Of a DNA stretch of 64,000 bases, positions 1-10,428 are shown one piece after another. Each line of letters opens with the position of its first letter. Position 1 is the first letter of the stretch. Origin of the DNA: Anastatus disparis. Lineage: Eukaryota; Arthropoda; Insecta; Hymenoptera; Eupelmidae. Where the stretch lies: NCBI GenBank assembly GCA_017163975.1, contig JAFFSR010000097.1, positions 868,001 to 932,000 on the forward strand, written 5' to 3'. Under the pieces are notes generated by a model that ran no database searches, was not told the origin of the DNA, and saw only the letters and a list, made by a program, of their open reading frames with translations. The position numbers and the translations under genes are program-made.

Positions 1-59
1 CATTGTTTACCTTATATGTCGTTTTGCTGTCTTTGGATTTATCTGTCCTTTCTGCCTAA

Positions 60-821
60 TTACCTGTAGTCATCCTCCTTTCCCTGTTCAAATTCCTGCC
101 TCATCGAATCCAGAGCCTGGCTGCCAAAGACCCGCGTGGCGCTTCCCTCCTTTATCATCAAAGTCATCAAAGCGTTTTTTTTTTTTTTTTGCTCTATTCT
201 TCTCTTTTCTTCGTCTCTCTTGTTCTTTGCCATTTCTGTCTTAACTGAATTAAGCTTATCCATTACCTTGTCCAATTTGTCAGATAGGTCTAAATCAAAA
301 TTTTCATTATAATAATCATGCTTAAAAATCTTACTCTTATCGTCAAATTTTCTGTCATAATTTTTCTATTTTATTGACAAAACAACGAAATATTTATTTA
401 TAAATTTTTTTTTTTTAAACTTTTTATTTGACTTTACCTGACAATTTTGATTCAGTCATTTCATTCATTCTGTTTTCTGTCTCTATCTTTATTTCTGTCG
501 TTTCAATCGTATTGTAATCCCATACGCTCTTCTCTGTCTTTAGCTCCGTCTTCGTTCTTATTTTCATCTGTATTTTCCGTCGTATACATATTTTTCCAAT
601 ACATCATTCAATTTTGCTGTCGAACCTTTGATTTGTTTTTGTCTTTCCTTATCTGTCGCTATTTGACCTCCTGCAGTTACTTAAACTACAGTTTTCACAG
701 AGCCGTCTTCAAAACCGTCACTTTATTCTACTTTCTGTTCTGTCTCGTTATATAGCCCCTCCGTCTTCTCAGTCTCATTGCTGTCGTTAATTCTGTCTTT
801 TCTCTCTTTCTTATCAGTCAT
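60..821 (-). pseudogene. decayed gag-like coding region of a Ty1/copia element
   Basis: Read on the minus strand from an ATG at 821, the sequence encodes a very polar, Lys/Glu/Asp/Arg-rich polypeptide interrupted by several stop codons (for example after about 36 codons). The last part, 275 to 60, is still open for 71 codons (begins MDKVMDKLNSVKTEMAKNKR) and looks like a coiled coil; it ends at a TAA directly after a possible splice donor (AG|GTAATT). It lies downstream of the copia-type LTR and primer site at 3143-3369 on the same strand, so the simplest reading is remnant gag. I could not match it to a named gag domain. Known: copia-type gag follows the primer site. Inference: this is its eroded product. 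A different charged host-derived fragment is possible. Confidence 0.4.
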
Positions 822-981
822 AGTGTGGCCACCTGTCGTACAATAGGGCATATATAATCTGTCTTCACTCTGTCTTCATCTCTGTGACTGTCCTTATCAC
901 CAGGTCAAATTCTTTACTCATAACGTACTTGTCAACTATAAAGGAATAGTAAACCAATATAAATAAAATTCATATAATTTT

Positions 982-1018
982 GCCGAACACAAGCAAAACT
1001 AGAAAATTTACGTTAGAG

Positions 1019-1063
<45 letters not shown>

Positions 1064-1318
1064 GAGCTTAATAGACCGAACACAAGCCCTTCAAGCTCAA
1101 TATATCTATAAAAATAAAGTGAATCAACCTAGTATGCCGAACACAAGCAATATTAGGTCATTCATATTTATGACAATTTAAGAGAATCAATCTAACATGC
1201 CGAACACAAGCAATGTTAAATCAATCAAATTTGCCAGTTATTTATGTATATTTTTATATTTATAATTATACATATGTGCTATTATTCCCATACACAATAT
1301 ACTGAACACAAGTATTAT
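982..1318 (+). repeat. irregular tandem repeat with core CCGAACACAAGC
   Basis: Five copies of the 12-mer core (last two diverged to TGAACACAAGT-like) start near 982, 1076, 1137, 1200 and 1303, about 60-100 bp apart, each followed by a palindromic-looking AATATTA/AATGTTA tail and separated by AT-rich spacer that includes a perfect AT microsatellite. Only the core is conserved, the spacers are not, which is unlike ordinary slippage. Confidence 0.6.
1023..1060. repeat. (AT)n microsatellite
   Basis: Uninterrupted AT dinucleotide run of about 38 bp between two copies of the CCGAACACAAGC core. Confidence 0.9.
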
Positions 1319-1439
1319 TATGTATGTGAAAGCAGTAACTATGATCGATCAATATTATTTTTTAAATTATTTTTAAAAACCATGGATATATTTATTAAAA
1401 AAATATTTTTATATACGTACGTTCAAGCTTAATAAAATA

Positions 1440-2187
1440 AAATTTTTAATTTGAAATAGTCATTATTCATTATCTAATTTGTATTCAATCTGTCATAATT
1501 TTGAATACAATGCTGCCTTCAACAACTGTCATATACATATTCTCATGAGGATGTTTTGTGAAGTTGCAATAAACTTCTTTCCTCTGTATAATGATAATTT
1601 CAATTAATTAAACATTCTTAAATATATTTTTCTTAAAGTCGTTTTTTTCTGTCTTTTTTTAATCGGTCTTTTGTATACATTTACGTAAACTTTATTTTTG
1701 TCCGCTTTGATTTAGTTCGTTTCGCTTCACTAATTCTGTCTCTTTCTTAATCTGTCATTTTTATCGCGACGACGCGCACATTCCTATACATATACGATCA
1801 CACTTATATGCTGTCTCTTTTCTTTATGCTATAACCATGTTATACGTACATATGTACATGTATATACCTGCGAGTTTATTCTCGCCTTTTAGCAGTCACC
1901 GTCTTTCTGTCTTTTTCTAATTGCGCGTGCACGTCTTCACGGTCTTTTTATTGTACACGGCGTCGACATCTTTTCATCAACTCGACTTGGGCCTATGGCC
2001 GCTATGTTTGTGTGCATTATTATCTTTCAGTTTGAAGAAGTTAGGCCAACGCCTCTCTTCCTTCAAGCAATCATACTTAGTATTTCAACATAAAAACGCG
2101 TCCGTTTTTACATTCATTTTTAATTATAGCGAAATTTAACCAAATTCAAGCGGCACTTTTTGCAAATATTATTATTATTATTATTAT

Positions 2188-2230
<43 letters not shown>

Positions 2231-2840
2231 TAACCGGTTTTCATTTATTTCTGTCTATACCGTCATAAATATGTTCAGACCTCGCGCGTGCATCCACCAT
2301 ACATACATATATATATATATACACACACATACACATATATATATACGTATATACATACATATACATCTGCCTTAAACATGGATACGCGGCATACACAAAC
2401 TCATATTTACACACACACATACATGTCAGCCATTTTCATTTTAATAATTTTATTAACAGTCATTCATACACATATATATATTTCAGTCTGTACTGTCATA
2501 AATTTATTCAGACTCTATGCGCGCATTTCTTTTATATATATACACGTACACACACGTATTTAATCAACAAAAATTTTCTTTTATTTATTGCCGTCGTTCA
2601 TCATTTTTTTTTTTATTTTATTAATAATCATAATTATTTCGTGCGTGCACGGTCCTCTTCCTTCTATGTATATACATATACATACACATATACATATATA
2701 TGCATGTATACAACATAAGAAGATCGCACAAACACGCACGAACCTGTCGCTTTCCGGCTTTACCTCGCGTCATAGCACCCAACATGGCGACTCGTTTTAT
2801 TTCTCTCTCACTCTCTCTCACTATAGACTAGTGCACGACG
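1440..2840. other. AT-rich gene-free stretch inside the copia remnant
   Basis: No supported gene. On the minus strand it is the continuation of the decayed element (scattered GACAG-rich, Lys/Asp-coding pieces). It holds a (TTA)n run grading into a T run of about 40 bp near 2168-2229 and mixed TA/CA microsatellites near 2300-2360 and 2400-2430 that generate short meaningless reading frames. Confidence 0.5.
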
Positions 2841-2940
2841 CTAGCTATCTCTGTCTTTAGCTTTCTTTTTACTAACGCGCATACGACGCCATTACTGCCG
2901 TATAGCATTGAGAGAGAAACAAAAAAACAAAACTCTTACC

Positions 2941-3016
2941 CGGAGTCAACTCCTTTTTCTCCCTCTGCTGTCCTTCGCTCTGTCTTTTTTTTTTTATTTG
3001 TTCCTTGACTCGCCAT
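2941..3016 (-). CDS. first gag exon of minus-strand Ty1/copia-like element
   Basis: An ATG at 3016, about 130 bp after the primer-binding site, opens a frame of 25 codons (starts MASQGTNKKKRQSEGQQREK) rich in Lys, Gln and Glu. It runs directly into CCGG|GTAAGAG, a good splice donor, at codon phase 1; read without splicing it meets a stop a few dozen codons on. The same arrangement (leader, ATG, short basic stretch, AG|GTAAG in phase 1) occurs in the plus-strand copia-like element near 60107, which supports both being real gag starts. Function inferred: N-terminus of a gag (capsid) protein. The downstream exon could not be pinned down because the region has decayed. Confidence 0.45.
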
Positions 3017-3142
3017 CTCTGACGCTTCCACCAGGAGATAAAGAACAATAAAACAATTCACCAAACAGACTGACGCACGCTCCAAACCACACAAACCTCT
3101 TTCTCAATTTTATTAAATAAAACGCGCAGTTAAAAGCACTCT

Positions 3143-3154
3143 GGGCCCATAACC
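3143..3154 (-). other. primer-binding site, Ty1/copia type
   Basis: On the minus strand GGTTATGGGCCCAGAGTGC begins immediately after the LTR end. This is the primer site typical of copia-group elements, which use a half-molecule of initiator tRNA-Met to prime minus-strand DNA synthesis (known for copia). It fixes both the family and the LTR boundary. Confidence 0.85.
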
Positions 3155-3369
3155 TGTTAAATAATTAATAAAAGCAGAGCACAATTTATATTAAAAGAAA
3201 AGTATTTATTTAATCAATACAAGAGTAACTTAATTAAATGATCTCTCTATACAATAATGAAATACAAGCTCTGACTTTAACAGACGGACTTGAACTGAAC
3301 TGAACGACGACGAGACGCAACTTGATTCTCTTCAACTGTCTACTAAAATATTCTCAATAGGTGGCAACA
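3155..3369 (-). mobile_element. 5' LTR of a Ty1/copia-like element
   Basis: On the minus strand the 215-bp block starts TGTTGCCACC and ends ATTTAACA, directly abutting the copia primer site. It contains an AATAAA-type signal (GATTAAATAAATAC) near the 3' side. TGTTG..AACA ends are usual for copia-group LTRs. No second LTR is seen; the window edge cuts the element or it is truncated. Confidence 0.75.
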
Positions 3370-3597
3370 CCTAGTATGAGTGTGTATATTTTCAACACAT
3401 ATTGATAATTTTTTGCTATAACAAGAATTTCTAATGTTATCGACAAGCTGATTTTGGGAAATATGAAAATTGAATATCTTAAAAATGAGTTAGCGTTAGG
3501 CTCTACAACTTTGTAGATTATCTATTTTATTTTTCCGAAATCTACTTATGAGTTTTAGTCAGAATTTGTAACTGGAAAAAGAAACACTCTCTTTGTG

Positions 3598-3882
3598 AGT
3601 CTCATTCAAAAGAAGCAAATACTATGAAGAGGGAAGTTCGAATAGGTGTGGAGGATTTCTACGCTATATCAATTTTATGTAAGTCTATAATTTAATTTAT
3701 TATTACATAAATAAATATAAATTCTATTTATAAATTTTGATATCAATTGAAATATGAATTTTCAATATATATTCTATTCATTAATTTTGAATATAAATTA
3801 TGAAATAAAATATGCAATGATTATTTTATATTAAATATTATTTTTTAGATTCCAGCTGACTCAAGGTTGATACAAGTAATTT
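3598..3882 (+). repeat. duplicated exon-intron-exon segment, copy A
   Basis: Direct repeat of the block at 5803-6091. Both carry an open stretch coding SHSKEAxTxKRxVRIGV, then a conserved donor (ATGTAAGT, intron starts 3679) and acceptor (TTTTTTAG, ends 3848) around an AT-rich 170-bp intron, followed by a conserved exon start TTCCAGCTGA. The protein is not recognised. Conservation of splice signals suggests the copied unit was part of a transcribed gene or element. Confidence 0.5.
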
Positions 3883-4590
3883 AAGGGCACAAAACACCTT
3901 TTTTTCGGTCCCATCACCGAATTTGGGTTCATTGCTTTTTTTTATAGGAAATTTACTGTAGAATAAGCTCCAACAAGTTTTTTCACCTTATCTCATTTAG
4001 TTTCATTTTTATAAAGAAATCAGTGGAATAAACTTTTAATTGATTTTTTTGTTAATTTTGTTATTTTGAGGTTTTCCTCAAATTTTTAGCTAATCTTGTT
4101 AAAACACTATGAGAACTTATTTTTTTTATTACTTGATTCAATAATTCATAAATCATTAATTAATCTCCAAAAAGTTTTTTTTAAGCGATTTAATTTTGTT
4201 TTTATTTATTAAGTCTATAATGATATGATTCTTACAAATTAAAAAAATGTTAAGAATTAGTTTAAATTGAATTTTTTTGAATTTTATTGATTTTTTTTAC
4301 GTTTAATTGAAAAAAAAAATAGTTTATTTTTTTAATTCTAACAAAATATCTATCTTGATTTAAGTTCTAAAAAGTTTTACATCCATATTTTATTCTGTTT
4401 TGATTTTGTAAGGAAACAAGTGGTACATAGTTATTCATGTAATTTTTTACCAATTTGAATTTCGCGCGATCGCGCTTTCTGCTCGTATCATTTCGCTACA
4501 CGACAGTCAGTCTCAGCTGATTGTTCGGTCAGTTTGCAGTAAGTTTGTTTACTTAAAGTGCATTTAAAAAATTATCAGTAGGTTTTGTGG
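3883..4590. other. gene-free AT-rich spacer
   Basis: Nothing supported. Contains T-rich runs and, at 3895-3935, a block (CCTTTTTTTCGGTCCCATCACC) whose base composition differs from its surroundings, possibly an element end. Confidence 0.4.
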
Positions 4591-4595
4591 TTTAA

Positions 4596-5127
4596 GAGGC
4601 GGTCGTAACCATTCGCCGCTGTATACAGGGTGGCGCTGCGGTCAGATGAGAGAAATATAGAAAATATTTTTTATTCAGCGATTTATAATTTATCGAGACA
4701 ATAATATACTTCTAACGTTGTCAAAGGCACTAGCCATATATATGTAGAATTATTATTGATGCTAATATTGTTTGAAAAGTCTAAAATATTATCATAAAAC
4801 GAAAAATGCGGCGCGTGGTAGAACCGATGTAAACATATGGGTATGTTTTCTAAGTGCGACAGAGAAAGTAATAGTAAAGAACGAAGTATACACATGCTCA
4901 CACCGGCTCTACTTCGCACTGCATTTTTCGTTTTATAACAATAGCTTAGACTTTTCAAACAAGATTATCATCAATAATTATTCTACATATATATGGCTAG
5001 TGCCTTTGACAACGTTAGAAGTATATTATTGTCTCGATAAATTATAAATCGCTGAATAAAAAGTATTTTATATTTTTCTCTCACCTGACCGCAGCGCCGC
5101 CAAGCGGCAAATGGTTCCTACCGCCTC
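4596..5127. mobile_element. TTAA-flanked foldback (MITE-like), 532 bp
   Basis: Flanked by TTAA at 4592-4595 and 5128-5131; ends are GAGGCGGT.. and ..ACCGCCTC. The two arms are inverted copies over roughly 240 bp each, meeting near 4860. TTAA duplication is the hallmark of piggyBac-type insertion (known), so this is probably a non-autonomous piggyBac-mobilised element. The two overlapping reading frames on opposite strands (4683-4958 and 4772-5047) encode the same C-terminal peptide because of the palindrome and are not genes. Confidence 0.75.
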
Positions 5128-5283
5128 TTAATTTACGTAAAATTATTAATTTTTAATAAATTACACATTCGCGAGTTATTTCATATTTTTTTATGTGCGC
5201 CTGAAATTCTACGTTTATCTAAATAGAAAGTGTATTTGAAGTGTAAAAAGCTTAAATTCACATTAAGAATACGAACCTCAAAA

Positions 5284-5800
5284 ATGTCAAATAATGAAAG
5301 AGATACAAGAGGCAGATTTCATAACCAACATCAAGATAGAAAACGATCTACAGGAAGATCTAAAAAGAGGCCAAGGAAATTTCTTAGTAAGAGTGAAAAA
5401 AATTCTCCTGAAACTAAGAGAAGTAGACTCTCTACTTCTTTTTCTAAACTGAAAAGAACAGAATTTTCAAGTTCCAGGGCAAAAAATAGAAATGTTGATA
5501 CGAACGTTCTATCTTCTATGTTAGAAAAATTGTGTTGCAGTGTATGCTATCATAAGATGAAATTTATTGAAACCTCTTTTGCAGGATAAGGATTCAAAAT
5601 TAATATGATTTGTGATTTTTGTCATGAATAAGCAACTAAAGCTGTTAAAAGATAACTTGAATCGACTTCCCCAAATAGTGCTGATCTTGATATAACTTTC
5701 TTAAGATGTTGGAGAAATTGAACATCGAACTTGGAAATGTATCTGTCGAGTGGGTCAGTGCTTTGAATGATAGAAGATAATTCAATGTGGAGTGATCAAG
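5284..5800 (+). pseudogene. zinc-ribbon-like N-terminus, possible transposase remnant
   Basis: ATG at 5284 (AAAATG context) opens 101 codons: a strongly basic N-terminus (GRSKKRPRKF, likely nuclear localisation) then LEKLCCSVCYHKMKF with paired cysteines and a histidine, ending FAG and a TAA at 5587. Past the stop the same frame continues GFKINMICDFCHE, a second Cys-x2-Cys, so the stop looks secondary; two more stops follow, and an open stretch in another frame (LGNVSVEWVSALNDRR) lies near 5727. The arrangement of a Cys-rich module after a basic leader resembles the start of arthropod Mutator-like domain proteins, but this is a weak resemblance. It sits between the two copies of the 285-bp duplicated segment. 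Confidence 0.35.
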
Positions 5801-5802
5801 TT

Positions 5803-6091
5803 AGTCTCATTCGAAAGAAGCACACACTCTGAAACGAAAAGTACGAATAGGTGTGATGGGTTGCTATACACCGGGTGCATATTAAATTCATGTAAGTGTA
5901 TAATTCTCATTATTATTACATATTTAGATATAAATTCTATTTATAACTTTTAATATTAATCAAAATATAAATTTTAAAACTAGATTTTATTTCTTAATTT
6001 TGAATTTGAATTATAAAATATAAAATGATTACTCCATACTAAATATTATTTCTTAGTTTCCAGCTGATTCAAGGTTAGTACAAGTGATTCT
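5803..6091 (+). repeat. duplicated exon-intron-exon segment, copy B
   Basis: Partner of 3598-3882 at about 2.2 kb distance, same orientation. Donor GTAAGT at 5892 and acceptor TTCTTAG ending 6056 are conserved; intron length 165 bp against 170 bp in copy A. The pair brackets the TTAA foldback and the zinc-ribbon-like frame. Confidence 0.5.
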
Positions 6092-6376
6092 AACAACCAT
6101 CAGAGTAATAAATAACTCTGTATTTGTTGATTCTTACAACAAATACATAGTTTCATTGGGGAATAAGGGTGAGTACTGAAAATATCTTATAAGAAAGATT
6201 ATTTTTATTGATTATTTTAATAACATATCTTTTTGCATTTCAGCTTTATCCAGTCGATAACAACTCTTGTCTGGTATATTATTTTATGAAAGATTAGTAT
6301 AGCATTGATAATTTTAAGATATAATAATTAAAAACTTTAAAGCTGTTTTTTCAGATATTGAATTTTTAAAATTTTA

Positions 6377-6685
6377 GGTGCTGCCCCGTAAGATTTGAGC
6401 TGAACCGCTGGATGGATTTGACTTTTCCAAACTGATTTAACTTCAGTATTAGCATCATTCTTGCGTGAATAGAAGGTTTTGAAATCGAATGACAAAAAGT
6501 TGTTAAAAAATCCAAAAAAATTAAAATTTATTTAATAAATTAATATTTTTTGTTGAAAAGTAAAAAATTTGTTGTGTTTCAGGAATTCCCTCATTCACGC
6601 GAGAATGATGCTAATACTGAAGTTAAATCAGTTTAGAAAAGTCAGATGCATCCAGTGGTTCAGCTCAAATCTTACGGTGGAGCCA
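6377..6685. mobile_element. small foldback element, about 309 bp
   Basis: Left arm 6377-6475 (GGTGCTGCCCCGTAAGATTT..) and right arm 6587-6685 (..AAATCTTACGGTGGAGCC) are inverted copies of about 100 bp with an AT-rich loop of about 110 bp. No coding capacity and no clear target duplication. Confidence 0.65.
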
Positions 6686-7115
6686 TTATAAGAACAAGAA
6701 TTCATCGAATGATTATGGGACTACAGCTTAAGCAAAATGATCTTATAAAAGCTTAAAATAAAGGTAAATTTTAGTCTACTTTCAAATATTATTTCCATTT
6801 ACAAAGAATTTAATTAAATCTAATTAATACATATCTTTTTTCGCGGCTAATCATTGAATATAAATATACACATTTATATAATAGTACTAATAATTGATCA
6901 TCAGGCGGCTACCACATTTTCTATCTATTGACTTTCTGATAGCAAGCAAATGCACACAAAAAAAAAATAAAAGAGTTTAGAACTTATAAGCTGGTAGTTT
7001 CATTTGGTCTAAAACAACGATCATTCGATCTGCTTTCTCGCGTTCTATTTTACTCAATGAACAGAGATATTTTTATAAGTCACAATGAAAACATAAATAA
7101 AATTTTATGTAAAAA

Positions 7116-7275
7116 AATATTTTAATCGTTTAAAAATGTCCATAAATTTATGTTGGATTTCTAAAATTCTCATTGGAATTCCATTATGAATTTCCAATTG
7201 GAATTGATTGGAATTCCAACATGGATTTTTAACAAAATCCAATTGGAAATCCAATTGGATTTTTTCAACGGGGAG
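7116..7275. repeat. fragment of a GGAATTCC-rich element related to 34.2-34.8 kb
   Basis: Shares with 34660-34775 the run TCCATAAATTT.TGTTGGATTT, several GGAATTCCA words and a terminus of the form TTCAA(C/T)GGGG. The terminus is the complement of CCCC(G/A)TTGAA, close to the end of the foldback at 15931. Only one end is visible here. Confidence 0.5.
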
Positions 7276-9430
7276 CAGTTATTTGCAATGTTCGTATATT
7301 TCTTAATTTATGTACTTGTCTGATTAAATTTTTTTGCTTGAAAAAAAAACAAAAGAACAGGGATAATCTTACGGGAATACAGTATAAACAAAACATATGA
7401 CGAGTTGTAGGTTATTCTTTTGACACAATAAGAATAGCGACTTTGTTTCTTCATTGTGTGTGTGTGTGTGCATTCAGTAATTTTTGAATGATTTTGATCG
7501 TAAGCTAATAAACATTATTTTACGGCAGACGGGTCATTTGATTAAAAGTATATTAGGACAAATGTCAAATTTATACCCTACTGCTAATCAGAAAATCTAA
7601 GGTAATATAGTAGCCTTGCTTTAATCTCTTGGTCAATCAGGATGAGAACCTACCCTTAGTTGATTTTACATATTAGGACTGACTTTCAGTCTGAAAGAGA
7701 AATGAATTTTAAATGTATTGATAATTTTTTCTTTACAGTATTAATTACTCAAACTTTTTTGTATTTCAAGTGTATATTAAATACAAAACTTTAATCCATA
7801 AATAATTTTGAAAAATCTTATCTAATGATTTGAATCCTTTACTTTAGTCGAACATTTGATTTAGGTATTTACCGCAGGCTTTCTCAGACAGTTTCAACTT
7901 ATTGGTTTCAACATTTCTAGAGATCTTCAATTTATATATCTTCACAAAATAGCAACACTTTCAATCAGATAAGTCTAAGTCAAAGTTAAACTGAAGCACA
8001 TACATAAAAATAATAAAAATACGATTTTTTGATAAGAACACTTATCTCCACCTCATTCTCTTAAGCTACAGCGTCAAGACACGACTTAATTTTATATATG
8101 TAATACATTTTGACTCTTGACGCCGTTGTGAGTGACAAAATCCCATGGAGAGATAAGAACTAACATAATAAACAAGTTGAATAATCAAGTAGCACCTTGT
8201 TAAAACGGTATAACTTGATTTCTACATGGAGCTAGATGAATTTTCTTGCCTAAAAATTTAGGTGAATTTGAGGTCTTTCAAGGATATTGCGGTAGGATAT
8301 CGATTGTAATATAATAAGCATATGGATAGAGAGTTGGAGGAGGCTCACCCAAGTGCCGAAGGTTAAAGCAATATATGGGGATGCGCAGTCGGTTTGTAGA
8401 AATTGTAGTGCTGTACATTTAGATCTTCCTTAGGGGTTGTAATTATGTGCAGTAATTCTTTACTGATTATAGGCTACGCAGATATATTCTTTAATTCTTC
8501 ACTGATTATAGTCTGAAGGGCTTGTGTGTATGCGCAGTAAGTCTCTATAGTCTATAAACGTGCGCAGTCAGTTCTTAGGGATAATGAGAATGTGCAGTTG
8601 GATTATAGAGATTGTAAATATGTGGAGTTTTATTAATGTATTTGCTTTTGATAAAGATTTTGCAAAGCTTGATCCAAAGAAATCAGAAAAACTTCGCAAA
8701 ATCCGTGTTTTTTTAATTTTTTAAGTCCTATACGGCTCACTTAAGTGTAATTCAATTAGGTTATAAGTCTTAAGGTATAAAACTCACTTATAATTCAGTA
8801 CATAAACGTGTTTTTGAATTTATGATGAGAAAAAACCACGGAAAAACGCAAAAATCCCGTTTTTGCAATTTTTCGATTTTTGAGTATGATTTGGTAAGAA
8901 AATAATTTCAGCGATTCCGGCGTTGGAAAGTACGGAAAAAAATACATAAAAAAGCTATTTAGGTTTTGGCCGAATATTATCATCATAGTTAAAAGAACGA
9001 TAGGATACTTCAAATATCACTAAAAATGAGAATTTCGAAATGAAAAAACTTTCAAATCATCTGAAAAAAATCCGGAAAATTCTTAATATAATTTAAAAGC
9101 TATTTGCATATTTCCAGATTCTTCGGCTACAAACTACGCACGGTAAATATTATTTAAGAAAAAACACGTTTTTGACATTTTTCGGGCACCCATGGCAGCT
9201 TGGGGACTGAAATTTTGCATAGAGGCATTTTTTAACATACTCTATTGAATAAACAGCAAGCCGTAAAGATCCTGGCTAGGGCCGATTCGACCCTCTTATC
9301 CCGCTATAGCCTTTGTAAAAAATTCAATTGTTAAGATAATGAGAGGTCAAACGATTTAATTGGTTTATTAAAAACGAAAAAATTCCGGAAAAACAGGAAA
9401 ATTTTTCGTTTTTTTTTTCAAAAAATTTAT
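7276..9430. other. gene-free stretch with weak internal repeats
   Basis: No gene supported. Between 8382 and 8635 the word ATGYGCAGT recurs about seven times at uneven 30-65 bp spacing. Between 8690 and 9420 phrases such as AAAAACGCAAAAATCCCGTTTTTG recur in diverged form, suggesting an old element with internal repeats. Confidence 0.4.
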
Positions 9431-9569
9431 AATTTTGTTATTTATGAAGATTGAGCTGAAATTTGAGTTTGAGAAGTAGATAATTATATCTACTTTTAAC
9501 GTACCAAAGGCAGATACATCAGATGATTAATTTCTGCGCATTTTATTGATATCTTATTTAATTCATAAT

Positions 9570-9940
9570 CCAAACAAATATAATGACACACTTGCACTAA
9601 CGTTATGTTGATGCAATCATTTTTGTTATAATAAAAAATCGTTTGAACTTGTTATTTTTTTATGAATTTGGATTGATTCTTCAGTTTTTTTAATATAATA
9701 ATAAAAAAACTCGCTTTAAAGCACCGTTTACTCATAAACTTGGATTAGAAATATTCTTAGAAGCGGGGGAGTTTCATTTTGCCCTTAACGGGATGTCGGA
9801 GTTGTCAGAATCGATTTTTGCTTTTTTTATATGCAAATATAAAGACTTGTCCGCGCTAACACTATACTAATTCAATCATTTTTATTTAAAAAAATATCAC
9901 TTAAACTTGTTATTTTTTCATGAACTTTGAATGAAAATTA
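9570..9940 (+). repeat. diverged tandem duplication, period about 260 bp
   Basis: 9573-9680 and 9833-9940 share (A)AATATAA.GAC...GC(A/G)CTAAC.(T/C)TAT...CAATCATTTTT and TAAACTTGTTATTTTTTCATGAA. Two copies only, clearly diverged. Confidence 0.4.
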
Positions 9941-9943
9941 TAT

Positions 9944-10428
9944 CCTGGTCAAAAAAGGTTAGCTATAAAATATAGCTAAAAAAATAGTTAAATATATAGC
10001 TGTATCGAGCTGTATTTACAGCTATTTTGATGTGTTTTTTAGCTGCTTTTTATAGTTAAAAATGTACTTAATTTTATACTTAATAATTTCGTTAACTCCC
10101 GAAAATATTAATAGCTACTTTTTCAACTACATTATATAGCTATTATTATAGTTAAAAAAAACACTTGATTTTTTAGTGTATTTATACCCGGTCAAAAAAG
10201 GTTAGCTGTAAAATATAGCTAAAAAAATAGTTAAATATATAGATATATCGAGCTGTTTTTACAGCTATATCGATGTGTTGTTTAGCTGTTTTTGACAGTT
10301 AATAATGTACTTAATTTTATAGTTAATGATTTCGTTATACCGAAAATATTAATAGCTACCTTTTCAACTATATTTTATAGCTATTATTATAGTTAAAAAA
10401 AATACTTAAATTTTTAGTGTACTTATGA
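9944..10428 (+). repeat. two direct copies of a CGGTCAAAAAAGG / TAGCTA unit
   Basis: Unit starts (C)CTGGTCAAAAAAGGTTAGCT at 9944 and CCCGGTCAAAAAAGGTTAGC at 10186, period 242 bp; a third, partial copy in the same orientation is at 11552-11644. The unit is built from overlapping TATAGCTA words. These flank the palindrome at 10429-11549. Confidence 0.65.

Noticed and set aside
4683..5047. Two 91-codon frames on opposite strands
   Set aside because: They share their C-terminal peptide because they lie in the arms of a palindrome.
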